A stretch of DNA of 59,805 nucleotides. Source: Candidatus Poseidoniaceae archaeon. GTDB taxonomy: Archaea > Thermoplasmatota > Poseidoniia > Poseidoniales > Poseidoniaceae. The stretch covers positions 65,019 through 124,823 of the forward strand of contig CASIBX010000002.1 in assembly GCA_949373075.1 (NCBI GenBank). Direction: 5' to 3'. The notes under the pieces are model-generated. The model was given only the letters and a program-made list of their open reading frames with translations, was not told where the DNA came from and searched no databases. The position numbers and the translations under genes are program-made. Positions 1-9,402 of this stretch are shown here, in pieces (position 1 is the stretch's first letter; every line of letters starts with the position of its first letter).

Positions 1-2
1 AA

Positions 3-2864
3 GCGCAACAGAGTTGGAAATCATCAACTTCGAATAGCGAAATTTATCACCTTATGGTGGAATCAGAAAACCAGAGTATTTCTGCCATAGGCGACTTACT
101 ATCTAGGGTTGAAGGAGACGTAATGATAGTCGATGGAGACTCTAGCAATCTACGAAGAAACCTCACCTCACACTTTGAGAACCTGGGGATTCGTTTACGC
201 GGAGAGTCCTCATCTGTCTCTTCTAGCCCAGCAGTTTCTCGAATACTTTCGATTATTGGAATCTCACGTGGCGAAGAAGCCTGGTCATTGAATCGTCTTA
301 CAGATTTAGTGGAGCAAATCGGACTTCCAATGACCTGGGGGGTATTGAATATCGAACACCCAGACGATTCAGATTGGACTCCTAAATTACACCCCGAGAC
401 CCTAGTAGAGATAGCAAGAGGATTTCACGTCTTAGGCGGCCGAGGATCTTTGCGCAGATGGCTTTCAACCCTGTCTCAAGCAACACCTCGTTTTACAGGG
501 GATGAGGACCAATCTAGAGCCCTAGAAGAAAGCCAATGGTGGCTCGCTGCAATGGCCAGGTGGATGATACCTATTCTTTCCAAACAGGATAGAGAAATTG
601 CGATGCAGAAATGTATTGGGTGTATTTCAGGAGAAGAATTACCCCTGCCTGAACCGCCTGAAAGCCCCATTATTTGGTTCAATTCTCTATTGGAACAAAT
701 CGATTGGCAATTGCTATCAGCCAGAGACTCTGTAGAATCTAACTCAATCCCTGGTCTTCAATATCTTATTGAATCGATAACTAGGTTAACCCAAGAAACC
801 GGAATCGATTTTGACGGAGATGACTTTTGCGAAATGCTTCAAAACTTAGCAAGCAACACCCAACTCCCTTCTCGTAGAGGCACCGATACAGGGATTAGAA
901 TTCTTAGTCCAAGTCAGGCATTGGGCACAACTTGCGATATACTAATTCTAAGTGGGCTGAACTCAAATAAATGGTCTATGAAGTCTCCATCCGTTCCTTG
1001 GTTAGATGAAATTTCAAGAATGCGACTTGGAATAAACCGTCCAGATGATGGTTTACGAAAAGGCCGACATCATCTTCGCCATTTACTCAATAGTGCAAAT
1101 GAAGTAGTTATTCTCGACTCAAGTCTCCAAGATGGAATAGAGCCAGCTGGGCCTTTGGAAGAATGGTTTAGCATAATTAATTCCATTGAAGATGGTTTGG
1201 ATTTAGAAAACCCGCCTCCATTTATCGATCCAAATGATTGGAAACCAGATACTGCTAACCGTTCTTGGGCTTGGCAAACAATTCCAAATGTGGGCCTCCG
1301 TTTAGTGCACAAGGTTAGTTCGATGGAAATGCTAGCGCACGGAGTTAGAACTCACCGCAGTGGTAATCTCCCAAGAGACGAGGCCCAAAGAGCGGGCCTT
1401 GCGTCTATCGAAGGGCGAGAAATAACCAGCCAGCCATTGAATCAGGACTCTATTCTTGAAGCAGTCAAGAACGATCTGCTACCCGACCAGTATGAGCGGC
1501 GTAGAGAAATATCATCATTCGATGTGGGCGAAATATTCCCTTTCAAGGACTCAGGTAAATTGATTAGAACCAAAGATTACAGATTAACCCCCAATAGGAA
1601 TAATGTCGCAAATGCAAGGAACTCTTCACAATGGCCACATCTCGGTGAAGTCCTTGAAAAGAAAACCGTCCTTGGAATCGACCCTCGCCCGATAGTACCT
1701 TCTTCGACAGGCATCAAATCATTGGATGAGCGTATTGGTATTACAGGAGTTAACCTGAGGCTTCCAAAGATTTGGTCACAAAGCCGATTACAGGCCTGGT
1801 TATTCTGTCCGAGAAAAGCATGGTTTGACCGTCATTTAAGATTGGGGAGAGAGGAAAATATACCCGAGGACCTTGCTGCAAATGCCCGAGGCAATATTGT
1901 TCACTTTGTCGAAGAGGCTGTTTTACGAGCGCATGGATTGGAGGAAGGAAATACTCCCTCGCAACCAATTAAACTCATCGAAGGTCCACTTGCAGATATC
2001 AATGATGCTTGGCAAGTTGTACTCAAGACATTGATGGAAAAGGCTCCATGGATGAAGCGAGCAGATGGGGTCGCGGCACACCGTTGTCGAGATTTAATCG
2101 GAGTGTCTCCATCCCATTGGAACTCTTGGTTAGATGGAGAAGAAGCCATTTCAATAGGTGGCCGTCTAGGTAGAATGGTTCAATCTGATTTCGCGTTGAG
2201 AAACTGTGCTCCTCTGGCTAGTGAATGGAAAGTTCAGCAAAATAGTGACGGAAATGTCACGATTGTTCTACCTCCTTCACCTGAACTGGAATCCGAAGAA
2301 AAAAGTTTCAAACTAACTGGTTTTATCGATAAAGTGGATGCAGTAATTGTCGACTATGATTTGCAAAAAGAAGCCAAAACTATTCCTTTAGATTTGAATT
2401 TGAACCAAGATGTGCCTGTTAGTAAATTGGTAATAATCAGAGATATCAAATCCATGGATGGCCCTAAAGATGACGGTAAAGATTCACGTCATATGAAGGG
2501 GTTGTTTGATGAGGTCCAACTCGCTCTTTATGCAAGGGCCTGGGAAGTAGGTAATCCAGGCCATAGAGTAATCGGAGTAGGTGTAACTCAGGTCGGAATA
2601 GATACACAGCCTTTGGTGGAATTGGACCCTGAATTTGTGGACCTTTTGAGAGAGTCTCAAGTCGGTATTGTCACTCAAAACCTAGTTAACCAATACCGCA
2701 GACCTGGAGAATCAACACCTGCTGTATCAAACCCATTCAGGGCTTGGATGCGAGAAAGAATAACAACAGCTAACCGTGTTATTGAAAATGCTGAAGCGGG
2801 TAAAATACCCTGCAATTGTTCGACTATTGGCTCTTGCCTTAGTTCTAAAAGAGGTGGTTGGTGA
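3..2864 (+). CDS. AddB-like helicase-nuclease subunit, 5' end cut by window edge
   Basis: The frame is open from base 3 with no stop, so the true start lies outside the window; the first ATG inside is at 54 (936 codons from there). What remains resembles the second half of AddB, the partner of the AddA helicase in double-strand break resection. Counting from base 54, residues about 295-350 hold an AddB/UvrD-like stretch (SGLNSNKWS, then LGINRP). Near residue 585 lies a lone Cys (WLFCPRKAWF), followed by HFVEE. A PD-(D/E)XK nuclease core follows: FIDKVD, then IIRDIKS near residue 796, and the QLALYARAW helix. The last 20 residues hold CxCx5C. One upstream Cys plus three C-terminal Cys is the layout of the AddB/Cas4 Fe-S nuclease. 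No Walker A is seen; it may be in the missing part or absent, as in many AddB. The stop overlaps the next start as TGATG, indicating translational coupling. Confidence 0.8.
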   Translation, partial: AQQSWKSSTSNSEIYHLMVESENQSISAIGDLLSRVEGDVMIVDGDSSNLRRNLTSHFENLGIRLRGESSSVSSSPAVSRILSIIGISRGEEAWSLNRLTDLVEQIGLPMTWGVLNIEHPDDSDWTPKLHPETLVEIARGFHVLGGRGSLRRWLSTLSQATPRFTGDEDQSRALEESQWWLAAMARWMIPILSKQDREIAMQKCIGCISGEELPLPEPPESPIIWFNSLLEQIDWQLLSARDSVESNSIPGLQYLIESITRLTQETGIDFDGDDFCEMLQNLASNTQLPSRRGTDTGIRILSPSQALGTTCDILILSGLNSNKWSMKSPSVPWLDEISRMRLGINRPDDGLRKGRHHLRHLLNSANEVVILDSSLQDGIEPAGPLEEWFSIINSIEDGLDLENPPPFIDPNDWKPDTANRSWAWQTIPNVGLRLVHKVSSMEMLAHGVRTHRSGNLPRDEAQRAGLASIEGREITSQPLNQDSILEAVKNDLLPDQYERRREISSFDVGEIFPFKDSGKLIRTKDYRLTPNRNNVANARNSSQWPHLGEVLEKKTVLGIDPRPIVPSSTGIKSLDERIGITGVNLRLPKIWSQSRLQAWLFCPRKAWFDRHLRLGREENIPEDLAANARGNIVHFVEEAVLRAHGLEEGNTPSQPIKLIEGPLADINDAWQVVLKTLMEKAPWMKRADGVAAHRCRDLIGVSPSHWNSWLDGEEAISIGGRLGRMVQSDFALRNCAPLASEWKVQQNSDGNVTIVLPPSPELESEEKSFKLTGFIDKVDAVIVDYDLQKEAKTIPLDLNLNQDVPVSKLVIIRDIKSMDGPKDDGKDSRHMKGLFDEVQLALYARAWEVGNPGHRVIGVGVTQVGIDTQPLVELDPEFVDLLRESQVGIVTQNLVNQYRRPGESTPAVSNPFRAWMRERITTANRVIENAEAGKIPCNCSTIGSCLSSKRGGW

Positions 2865-5800
2865 TGAAACTAAATCACTCACAAAAGCTGGGTCTTGATA
2901 TTGATAGGCATATCGCTTTAGATGCGGGTGCAGGTACGGGTAAAACTACGGTAATGGCACATCGCTATGTTCAACACATATTGTCTCAAAATCAAAGAGC
3001 AACTAGGGTCCTTCCTCCTGCAGCCCGCGTTCCACTCAAAGGCATGGGTGCAATACGTTGTCCGGCCATCGAGAGGACTTCTCTGAAAGATTGGCGAGGA
3101 CTTCTGCCTACTGAAACTGTAGCTATTACCTTCACCCGAAAAGCAGCTGCCGAATTGAAAGGCAGAATTCGAAGACTGATAGCATCCCTTAGAGCAGCCC
3201 CTCCGGCTGAAGGTGATACTAACGGAGTACATGATACTAGGATTTCAGACCAAGGGGATGTAGAAATGCTTCTTTCATTGATGGAAGATGCTCCGATTTC
3301 AACTATCGACTCATTCCTTTCTTCAATCGTTTCACCATGGATTGGATTAGTTTGTGACAACCCTGGCGGTGAACAAGTTGACGAGGAAGGCAGTATTTTA
3401 CTTCGTGAAGAAGCCATTCGTACAGCTTGGAGACTCCAGAAAGGAATAGATGCTGTAGAGGTTGGAATGAGTGGAGATATCGAGGCGTTTTTGGAAGCAA
3501 GAGATCGCCTCTCGATTAGATTAGGGGGCCAGAGTGCATCTTCTACAGTGATTAGAGGATTGATGAAACGTTCGTTATTCGTCGAAGAAGCCGCAAGGTC
3601 GATGGGTGATAAAGGCAGAAATATCTTGGTTGAAGACCTTGACCATTTATTCTTGAATCCAACATCTGACATTCTCGATGCATGGTATCTAGACTTCCGT
3701 ACATTGATTGAAGAATGGGTCGACAATTGGTTAGATGGAGGTGCCCATTTCATTATTGGCGCAGACCGTATAGATGGAATGACTCGATTCAGATATGTTC
3801 AGAATTTATGTACGCTTAATTCCGAAGACCAAATTTGGAGATTACAGTGGATGTGGCTTGTATCTCATGCTATTACTCCAGCGGCAAATATTAGCAAAAT
3901 ACAGTGCAAACCATTGTCGAGAGCTTCACCACCAACCTCCCAAGGATGGCCATCTGGCATACTTTCAAAGTCTGCTAACAAAGCAATGACTGCCGATGTA
4001 AAGAATATGATAGCAAGTAATGCAGAAGCACTTTCGATACCAATTCGGTCAATGATGAATACTTCAAACGGATTACTTTTGAGAAGCATAGGACGCGCAT
4101 CGTTCTTACTCAATCCTTGTATTTCTGAGCCAGACCTGGTTGAAGGTCAATACGCCCATCCTCCAAGGCTTGGTACAAATCTGCCCCAATTACCAGTCGA
4201 CAGAGCCATGCGATTGACAACAGATTTAGAGATTGAAGTAATTCAAGACCTATTTACTGTAAACAATGGGGTTCAAGAGATTTTGACTCGCTTAAAATCC
4301 CTTGAGGGCGTGACTGATTATGATGACATGCATCGGTTTGCTGAAGACCTATTGTTGACTCGGTGTCCCGCTGTATGTCGCACATGGTATCCGGCAAATG
4401 TCATTGACGCATTAGATTCGATAGGGGATAAACCATGGTTAGATGAGCATCTTTCAAGAGCAATAGTCGCATGTAATGGTAAATCAGAGGTCCATGAAGA
4501 TTTGATGAGAAGAATCACTATCTTGCGGGAATTGAGGCGTGGTTATCGAGCATTCATTATTGATGAATACCAGGATACTAATCCCCAACACTTCCGTCTT
4601 CTAGCTCGCTTATGGGGCAGACGACACTTAGAATCAGATGAGATAAGGCCACCTGCAGGTGAATGGGACCCAACAGTCTGTATTGTGGGTGACATGAAAC
4701 AATCTATCTATCGATTCCGTCAGGCTGAACTTACAGTGATGCGAAGGGCTGTGGAGATTATTCGTAAGATAAATATCGATGAATCTACAATGGAACATCG
4801 CCTTGACGACCTCAAGAAGTCAGACAGTGCTAGAGATCCTCGCCCGATTCCCGGCAAAGGGGGAGAGGGAACTGGTTTTATCCGCTCTAGTGAGATGATT
4901 TCTGAGGACTCGAACAGAGAGGAATGGGTGTCGTTTGCAAAAGATGATGGTGCGTCTAAAGTAGATGCTGCTGCGATTACGAAACGTTCCCAAGGGCATA
5001 TTGAGATGCGTACTAATCATCGAACATTGCCTAGTTTGATGAACACAATGAATCATATCTTCCAAGATACCTTTTCGAGACGACATCAGACCTTACCTGG
5101 TCCTTGGCATGCTGAAGCACAAGACCTTTTACCCGGGCGGAAGTCTGACAGAGAGTCAGCTTTCGAATGGATTTTACCAGCGAGAACAGAAGTTGCAGAA
5201 ATACCCGAAGACCTTGCAACCCCGATAAATCCCTTCGAAAACATAGAATCAACCAATCGAGACCTATCCAATCAGATACTGGCAAAACGCCTAGTGTCGC
5301 TGTTGAATGGTCAGAAAGTCCGAGTTCGAGATTGTAAAAATGATTCATGGCAAGATATCGAGGGTGTTGGGCATCAAATCTTACCCGAAGATATCATGAT
5401 TCTTGTTGCTTCTAGAAGCCGTATTCCTGGTATCCTAAATGTCCTAGAAGAGCATGGAATACCCGCTGTCGCCGATAAGCAAGGAGTACTACTTCAACGT
5501 CCAGCAGTACAGCCTCTGATGTCTTTACTCTGGCTTGCTTGCTCTCCCAATGATAGAGCCGCTGCATTAGCGGTTGGGCAATCCTGTTTAGTTGGCTTGG
5601 ATGATTCAACACTCAACGACCATCTGTTACAATCTACGGGAAACCAGATAGTAGGTTTAGCAGATATAGCGCCTACTGCTGAATTAAAATCTCTTTTAGA
5701 GAAATTTGCATCATTGGTCGCCCATAATGATATGCGTCGTGCAATAATTACCATGATCGACCATTCAGACCTACTCAGAACATTCCCAAGGGAAGGTGAC

Positions 5801-7657
5801 AGGCAGGATGTCAATAATTGGCTTTCATTATTCGAGAGAATTTTGGATAAAGAGGGTGGAGATGCGGCCTTGGCGCAATTGAGATTAAGGGAGTTAGAGG
5901 CGTTAGATTCCGATGGGCCAAAGAGCACTTCAGATGGAACCGCTGGTGCAGTCCAAGTGCTGACTATACACAGTTCTAAAGGCCTAGAATCTCCAGTTGT
6001 AGTCCTTTATGACATATTCAATATCGGTTCTAGAGATTCTAGTCTTTCTTCTAGCGATAACGTCCTTGTTACTCCTGAAATGATAGCCGGCAGGATTCAT
6101 CCATGGAGGGGTGTTGCCAAACCGGAAAGCGGTTTGTGGACGCTAGCATCCCTGATGGAAGAAGGCCAAAGATTAGCCGAAAGACGTCGTCAATTTTACG
6201 TAGCTCTAACCAGGGCAAGAGACCGTGTAATAGTGGTTGGAACTCCAGGGGGTGGAGTCAATATTTCCTCCGATGGGTATTTGGAAATGAATCGTGGACA
6301 AGCGCGTGAAAACATGGGGTACATGCTCCTTGATGGGCTTGCTTATTCATCGATTAAAGCAGGCAATGAAGGAAGTACTTGGTCGGACGGAGGCCTAGAC
6401 CAAACTGGAAAAACCTTGCGTCTGGACCCAAGCGTTTTGATTGCAAATGGGTCTCTGCCAAATGATGGCGTAGATGGTATAGCGATTTTCCATCACCCCT
6501 CTTGTTTTGATTCAATGCCACTTCAATCACCGTTACAAAAATGGCAGGAAAGAATTTCTGCAATCTCTAATGCAACTTCGAAAAAGCCTCTACGTGGGGC
6601 ACGAAAAACAATCCATGAAATTGGACTTCCCTCGCATTCCTTAGATGCTGCGTGGAGTTGTCGTAAGAGGCACTGGCTTGCTGTGAGAATGAATTGGCGG
6701 GCTGAACCACTGAATTTCATCCCAATCAAAGCAAAAGAGGATTTCTGGCCTTCTGCACCAGAATTTGGTTCACTTTTCCACAGGCTGTTGGAGATTGGTT
6801 TGGCGAACCCAGCTACCGAATGTAAAGACCTTGATTCTACATGGACTAACTCCCAACCCAATCGGTTATTGGATGAAGGCACCTTTGATGAAGTATTAGC
6901 TCAATCCTCTTTCAGTGATTCTCAAATGACCAAAAGAGTACGTTCAAGAATGTATCATCTTGCAAAATTAGTCGACGATGGAGTTCTTGGGAAGTTAACT
7001 CAAGGTAAGGTCTTTGATGGAATGAAAGTAGAGGGCCTGAGGACCGAATTACCATTTAATTTTGTCAGTAAATCTAAACATGACATCGATAGAAAAGGCT
7101 GGTCTCCTAGAGGAGAAATACCACTGGTGAAAATAGAGGAAATCCATTCAACCTTTGATGGTAGGGCAGACCTTGTTTTGGCTTTGAGAGACAGTGAAGG
7201 CCAAGGTTGGTTACAAGTGGTAGATGCGAAAACCAAAGGATGCTTATCTGGATACAACCGAGAATCTCCTGAAGATGGACATCCTCTGCAGGCTGTGTTA
7301 GGAAATGAATCGCCCTATGGTGAAAGCGATTCAGAACTAGAAATATTGGAGGCTCACCGTTTACAACTTACTTTGTATTGTTTGGCATTGGAAGAGAATG
7401 AAAGTAAGAAACCACCTTCGCAACAACGCAATATTTTGCCACCTGCAATTCTAGTTGCTGCCTCGGGCAGAATGATTCGAATGCGAGATGAAGAATACAA
7501 ACAAGCGAAATCCGACCTAAAGGAATTGATTTCTTGGATGGGCTACATTTCCGCGGTTGAAGATGGCTATGAGCCCCCTCAATGCTCGAATCCAGGTATT
7601 TGTAAAGCGTGTAATTTCTTCTCAGGCACAATCGCTTTAGAAGAATCTAATGATTAG
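2864..7657 (+). CDS. AddA/RecB-like UvrD-family helicase with C-terminal nuclease
   Basis: An ATP-dependent 3'-5' DNA helicase fused to a nuclease, the motor of an AddAB-like end-resection complex. Helicase motifs appear in order: Walker A GAGTGKTT near residue 22, motif Ia (ITFTRKAAAELK), Walker B DEYQD at residues 567-571, motif III (GDMKQSIYRFRQ), motif V (TIHSSKGLESP) and motif VI (FYVALTRARDR). The C-terminal third has a RecB-type nuclease: WSCRKRHW, a GSLFHRLLE helix, FDGRADLVL, VVDAKTKG, QLTLYCLAL. It ends with CSNPGICKAC, so this subunit too may hold an Fe-S cluster. At 1597 aa it is longer than bacterial AddA (about 1230). TTG (2858) and GTG (2861) are alternative starts; the ATG at 2864 overlaps the upstream stop and is preferred. 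The 3' end overlaps the convergent methyltransferase by 11 bases. Confidence 0.9.
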   Translation: MKLNHSQKLGLDIDRHIALDAGAGTGKTTVMAHRYVQHILSQNQRATRVLPPAARVPLKGMGAIRCPAIERTSLKDWRGLLPTETVAITFTRKAAAELKGRIRRLIASLRAAPPAEGDTNGVHDTRISDQGDVEMLLSLMEDAPISTIDSFLSSIVSPWIGLVCDNPGGEQVDEEGSILLREEAIRTAWRLQKGIDAVEVGMSGDIEAFLEARDRLSIRLGGQSASSTVIRGLMKRSLFVEEAARSMGDKGRNILVEDLDHLFLNPTSDILDAWYLDFRTLIEEWVDNWLDGGAHFIIGADRIDGMTRFRYVQNLCTLNSEDQIWRLQWMWLVSHAITPAANISKIQCKPLSRASPPTSQGWPSGILSKSANKAMTADVKNMIASNAEALSIPIRSMMNTSNGLLLRSIGRASFLLNPCISEPDLVEGQYAHPPRLGTNLPQLPVDRAMRLTTDLEIEVIQDLFTVNNGVQEILTRLKSLEGVTDYDDMHRFAEDLLLTRCPAVCRTWYPANVIDALDSIGDKPWLDEHLSRAIVACNGKSEVHEDLMRRITILRELRRGYRAFIIDEYQDTNPQHFRLLARLWGRRHLESDEIRPPAGEWDPTVCIVGDMKQSIYRFRQAELTVMRRAVEIIRKINIDESTMEHRLDDLKKSDSARDPRPIPGKGGEGTGFIRSSEMISEDSNREEWVSFAKDDGASKVDAAAITKRSQGHIEMRTNHRTLPSLMNTMNHIFQDTFSRRHQTLPGPWHAEAQDLLPGRKSDRESAFEWILPARTEVAEIPEDLATPINPFENIESTNRDLSNQILAKRLVSLLNGQKVRVRDCKNDSWQDIEGVGHQILPEDIMILVASRSRIPGILNVLEEHGIPAVADKQGVLLQRPAVQPLMSLLWLACSPNDRAAALAVGQSCLVGLDDSTLNDHLLQSTGNQIVGLADIAPTAELKSLLEKFASLVAHNDMRRAIITMIDHSDLLRTFPREGDRQDVNNWLSLFERILDKEGGDAALAQLRLRELEALDSDGPKSTSDGTAGAVQVLTIHSSKGLESPVVVLYDIFNIGSRDSSLSSSDNVLVTPEMIAGRIHPWRGVAKPESGLWTLASLMEEGQRLAERRRQFYVALTRARDRVIVVGTPGGGVNISSDGYLEMNRGQARENMGYMLLDGLAYSSIKAGNEGSTWSDGGLDQTGKTLRLDPSVLIANGSLPNDGVDGIAIFHHPSCFDSMPLQSPLQKWQERISAISNATSKKPLRGARKTIHEIGLPSHSLDAAWSCRKRHWLAVRMNWRAEPLNFIPIKAKEDFWPSAPEFGSLFHRLLEIGLANPATECKDLDSTWTNSQPNRLLDEGTFDEVLAQSSFSDSQMTKRVRSRMYHLAKLVDDGVLGKLTQGKVFDGMKVEGLRTELPFNFVSKSKHDIDRKGWSPRGEIPLVKIEEIHSTFDGRADLVLALRDSEGQGWLQVVDAKTKGCLSGYNRESPEDGHPLQAVLGNESPYGESDSELEILEAHRLQLTLYCLALEENESKKPPSQQRNILPPAILVAASGRMIRMRDEEYKQAKSDLKELISWMGYISAVEDGYEPPQCSNPGICKACNFFSGTIALEESND

Positions 7658-8264
7658 CCCGTCCAAGCATGACTAAAGTTCCAGGGAAACCTTCCTTGGA
7701 AGCGACTTGATGAATTTCAATTTCGGTAAAACCTGCTTCCTTCATGGCTTCTTCCCATTGTGAAATACGCATTGTAGTCATATGCACGCCCACGTGTTCA
7801 GGCCAAGTCAAAGACTCTTCATGTTCCAAGTAATGGTCAACTCCTGCTATCAAAACACCACCATCTGTTAGCCATTCATCATGAATAATAGATATCATTT
7901 CAGCAGGATTCTGAAGATAGTATAGGAACTCCATTGAGTGAACTAATTCAAATCTCATTTCAGGTTTCCACTCGGGAAGGAAGCCGTGAGAATATTTGTG
8001 TTTAGTATCCACACTTTTCGCTTTGGTAATCATTTCAATAGCGCCATCTACGCCCTCAGCATGAGATGCTCCCAATTCAGATAGCAAGCGAACGACCCAT
8101 CCATTTCCACAGCCCAGATCGATAGCAGTGAAATCATCTTTCACTTTCGGTAAAGCAAGTTCTAGCATCGCCTTGACAGAAGGTGCGTGCCCTTTCTCCA
8201 TGCCTTCATCTTTACCGATTAGAGCCCATTGAGAAAACACATCAGTAGCGGACTTTTGTTCCAT
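7647..8264 (-). CDS. class I SAM-dependent methyltransferase
   Basis: A small Rossmann-fold methyltransferase of unknown substrate. The SAM-binding motif I is IDLGCGNGWVVRLLSELGA, followed by the acidic motif II region (AEGVDGAIEMITKAK) and a motif IV-like loop (FELVHSMEFLYYL), as in UbiE/Methyltransf_11 proteins. There is no signal peptide, so it should be cytoplasmic. The ATG at 8264 gives 205 aa; an upstream in-frame GTG at 8282 would add six residues. It is divergent from the iminopeptidase gene, with about 80 bases between the two starts, and its 3' end overlaps the addA-like gene. The family call is firm, the substrate is not predictable. Confidence 0.8.
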   Translation of the reverse strand: MEQKSATDVFSQWALIGKDEGMEKGHAPSVKAMLELALPKVKDDFTAIDLGCGNGWVVRLLSELGASHAEGVDGAIEMITKAKSVDTKHKYSHGFLPEWKPEMRFELVHSMEFLYYLQNPAEMISIIHDEWLTDGGVLIAGVDHYLEHEESLTWPEHVGVHMTTMRISQWEEAMKEAGFTEIEIHQVASKEGFPGTLVMLGRANH

Positions 8265-8344
8265 AGTCCGCGGGTAGGCCACGCCCTCAATAAACCGTGT
8301 GATGCAATCGAAAGGAACATGTTCTAGGTTTGATTGCCCAAAAT

Positions 8345-9304
8345 ATGCAACTCATCTCCCAGTCGATTGACGATGTACTCTATCCGGCAATAGAAGCCCA
8401 TACTAGCGGTTTTCTAAAGGTGTCAGAACTTCATACAATAGCATGGGAAAGAAGTGGTAATCCAGATGGGTTTCCAGTCATTGTAATTCATGGCGGCCCA
8501 GGTGGCGGTAGCCAGCCATCTTATCGTAGATATTTCAATCCTGACAAATTTGACATTATTCAATTTGACCAACGAGGGTGTGGGCAGTCCACTCCTTATG
8601 CCGAATTAAAGGATAACAATACACAAGCCTCAGTTTCTGATTTGGAGATGTTAAGAGAACATTTAGCGATTGATGAATGGCATGTATTTGGTGGTTCATG
8701 GGGCTCTACGCTAGCTCTAATCTATGCTCAAAACCATCCTGAAATAGTTCAGAGTTTAATTTTGCGAGGGATTTTCATGTGCCGCAAAAGTGAGCTGCAC
8801 TGGTTCTATCAAGATGGTGCTAGCCATATTTTCCCAGATGCCTTCGATTCATATCGAGACCACATTCCTGTTAGCGAACAAGGTAATTTGATCGAAGCAT
8901 ATTATTCAAGATTAACCAGTGATGATATCGAAATAAGAAGAGCTGCTGCTAGAGAATGGACAAGGTGGGAGATGGCAACTAGTAGGCTATTTCCTGACCC
9001 TGAATACCTTGACAAAGCCGAAGATTTAGATTTCGCAGTTGCATTTGCAAGAATCGAATGTCATTATTTCATCAATGCCATTTTTGTTGAAGAAGCATAC
9101 ATTCTAAATAACGCTACAAAAGTAGAGACTATTCCTACTTCAATCGTTCAAGGAAGGTATGACGTAGTCTGTCCTGCTAAGAGTGCATGGGAATTGCACA
9201 AAGCATTACCAAAAAGCAATCTAGTGATTGTTCCTGATGCCGGCCATTCAATGGGCGAAGTTAGTATTGCTAGGGAATTAGTTAGCATTACCGATGCGAT
9301 ATAA
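8345..9304 (+). CDS. pip: proline iminopeptidase (alpha/beta hydrolase, peptidase S33)
   Basis: Removes N-terminal proline from peptides in the cytoplasm and would serve protein-degrading heterotrophy. The oxyanion-hole motif HGGPGGG, the following FDQRGCGQSTP, and the nucleophile elbow GGSWGS are all hallmarks of bacterial-type Pip. The catalytic His is probably in VPDAGHSMGE near the end. At about 319 aa it matches the family length. A TTG at 8330 opens the frame five codons earlier; the ATG at 8345 starts MQLISQSIDD and is preferred. It follows a divergent promoter region shared with the methyltransferase. Confidence 0.88.
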   Translation: MQLISQSIDDVLYPAIEAHTSGFLKVSELHTIAWERSGNPDGFPVIVIHGGPGGGSQPSYRRYFNPDKFDIIQFDQRGCGQSTPYAELKDNNTQASVSDLEMLREHLAIDEWHVFGGSWGSTLALIYAQNHPEIVQSLILRGIFMCRKSELHWFYQDGASHIFPDAFDSYRDHIPVSEQGNLIEAYYSRLTSDDIEIRRAAAREWTRWEMATSRLFPDPEYLDKAEDLDFAVAFARIECHYFINAIFVEEAYILNNATKVETIPTSIVQGRYDVVCPAKSAWELHKALPKSNLVIVPDAGHSMGEVSIARELVSITDAI

Positions 9305-9402
9305 TGGTGCTAAGATAGTAATTTCCACACCCTAAAGAGGCGTCGGCTTGATATGTAGGTCCAATGTCGGTTGATAAGAAGGCCTAGCCTTAGGTGAGAT
9401 TA

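Noticed and set aside
2992-3753. 253-codon open frame on the minus strand
   Set aside because: Lies wholly inside the addA-like gene, opposite helicase motifs; Ser/Ile-rich composition is that of an antisense shadow.
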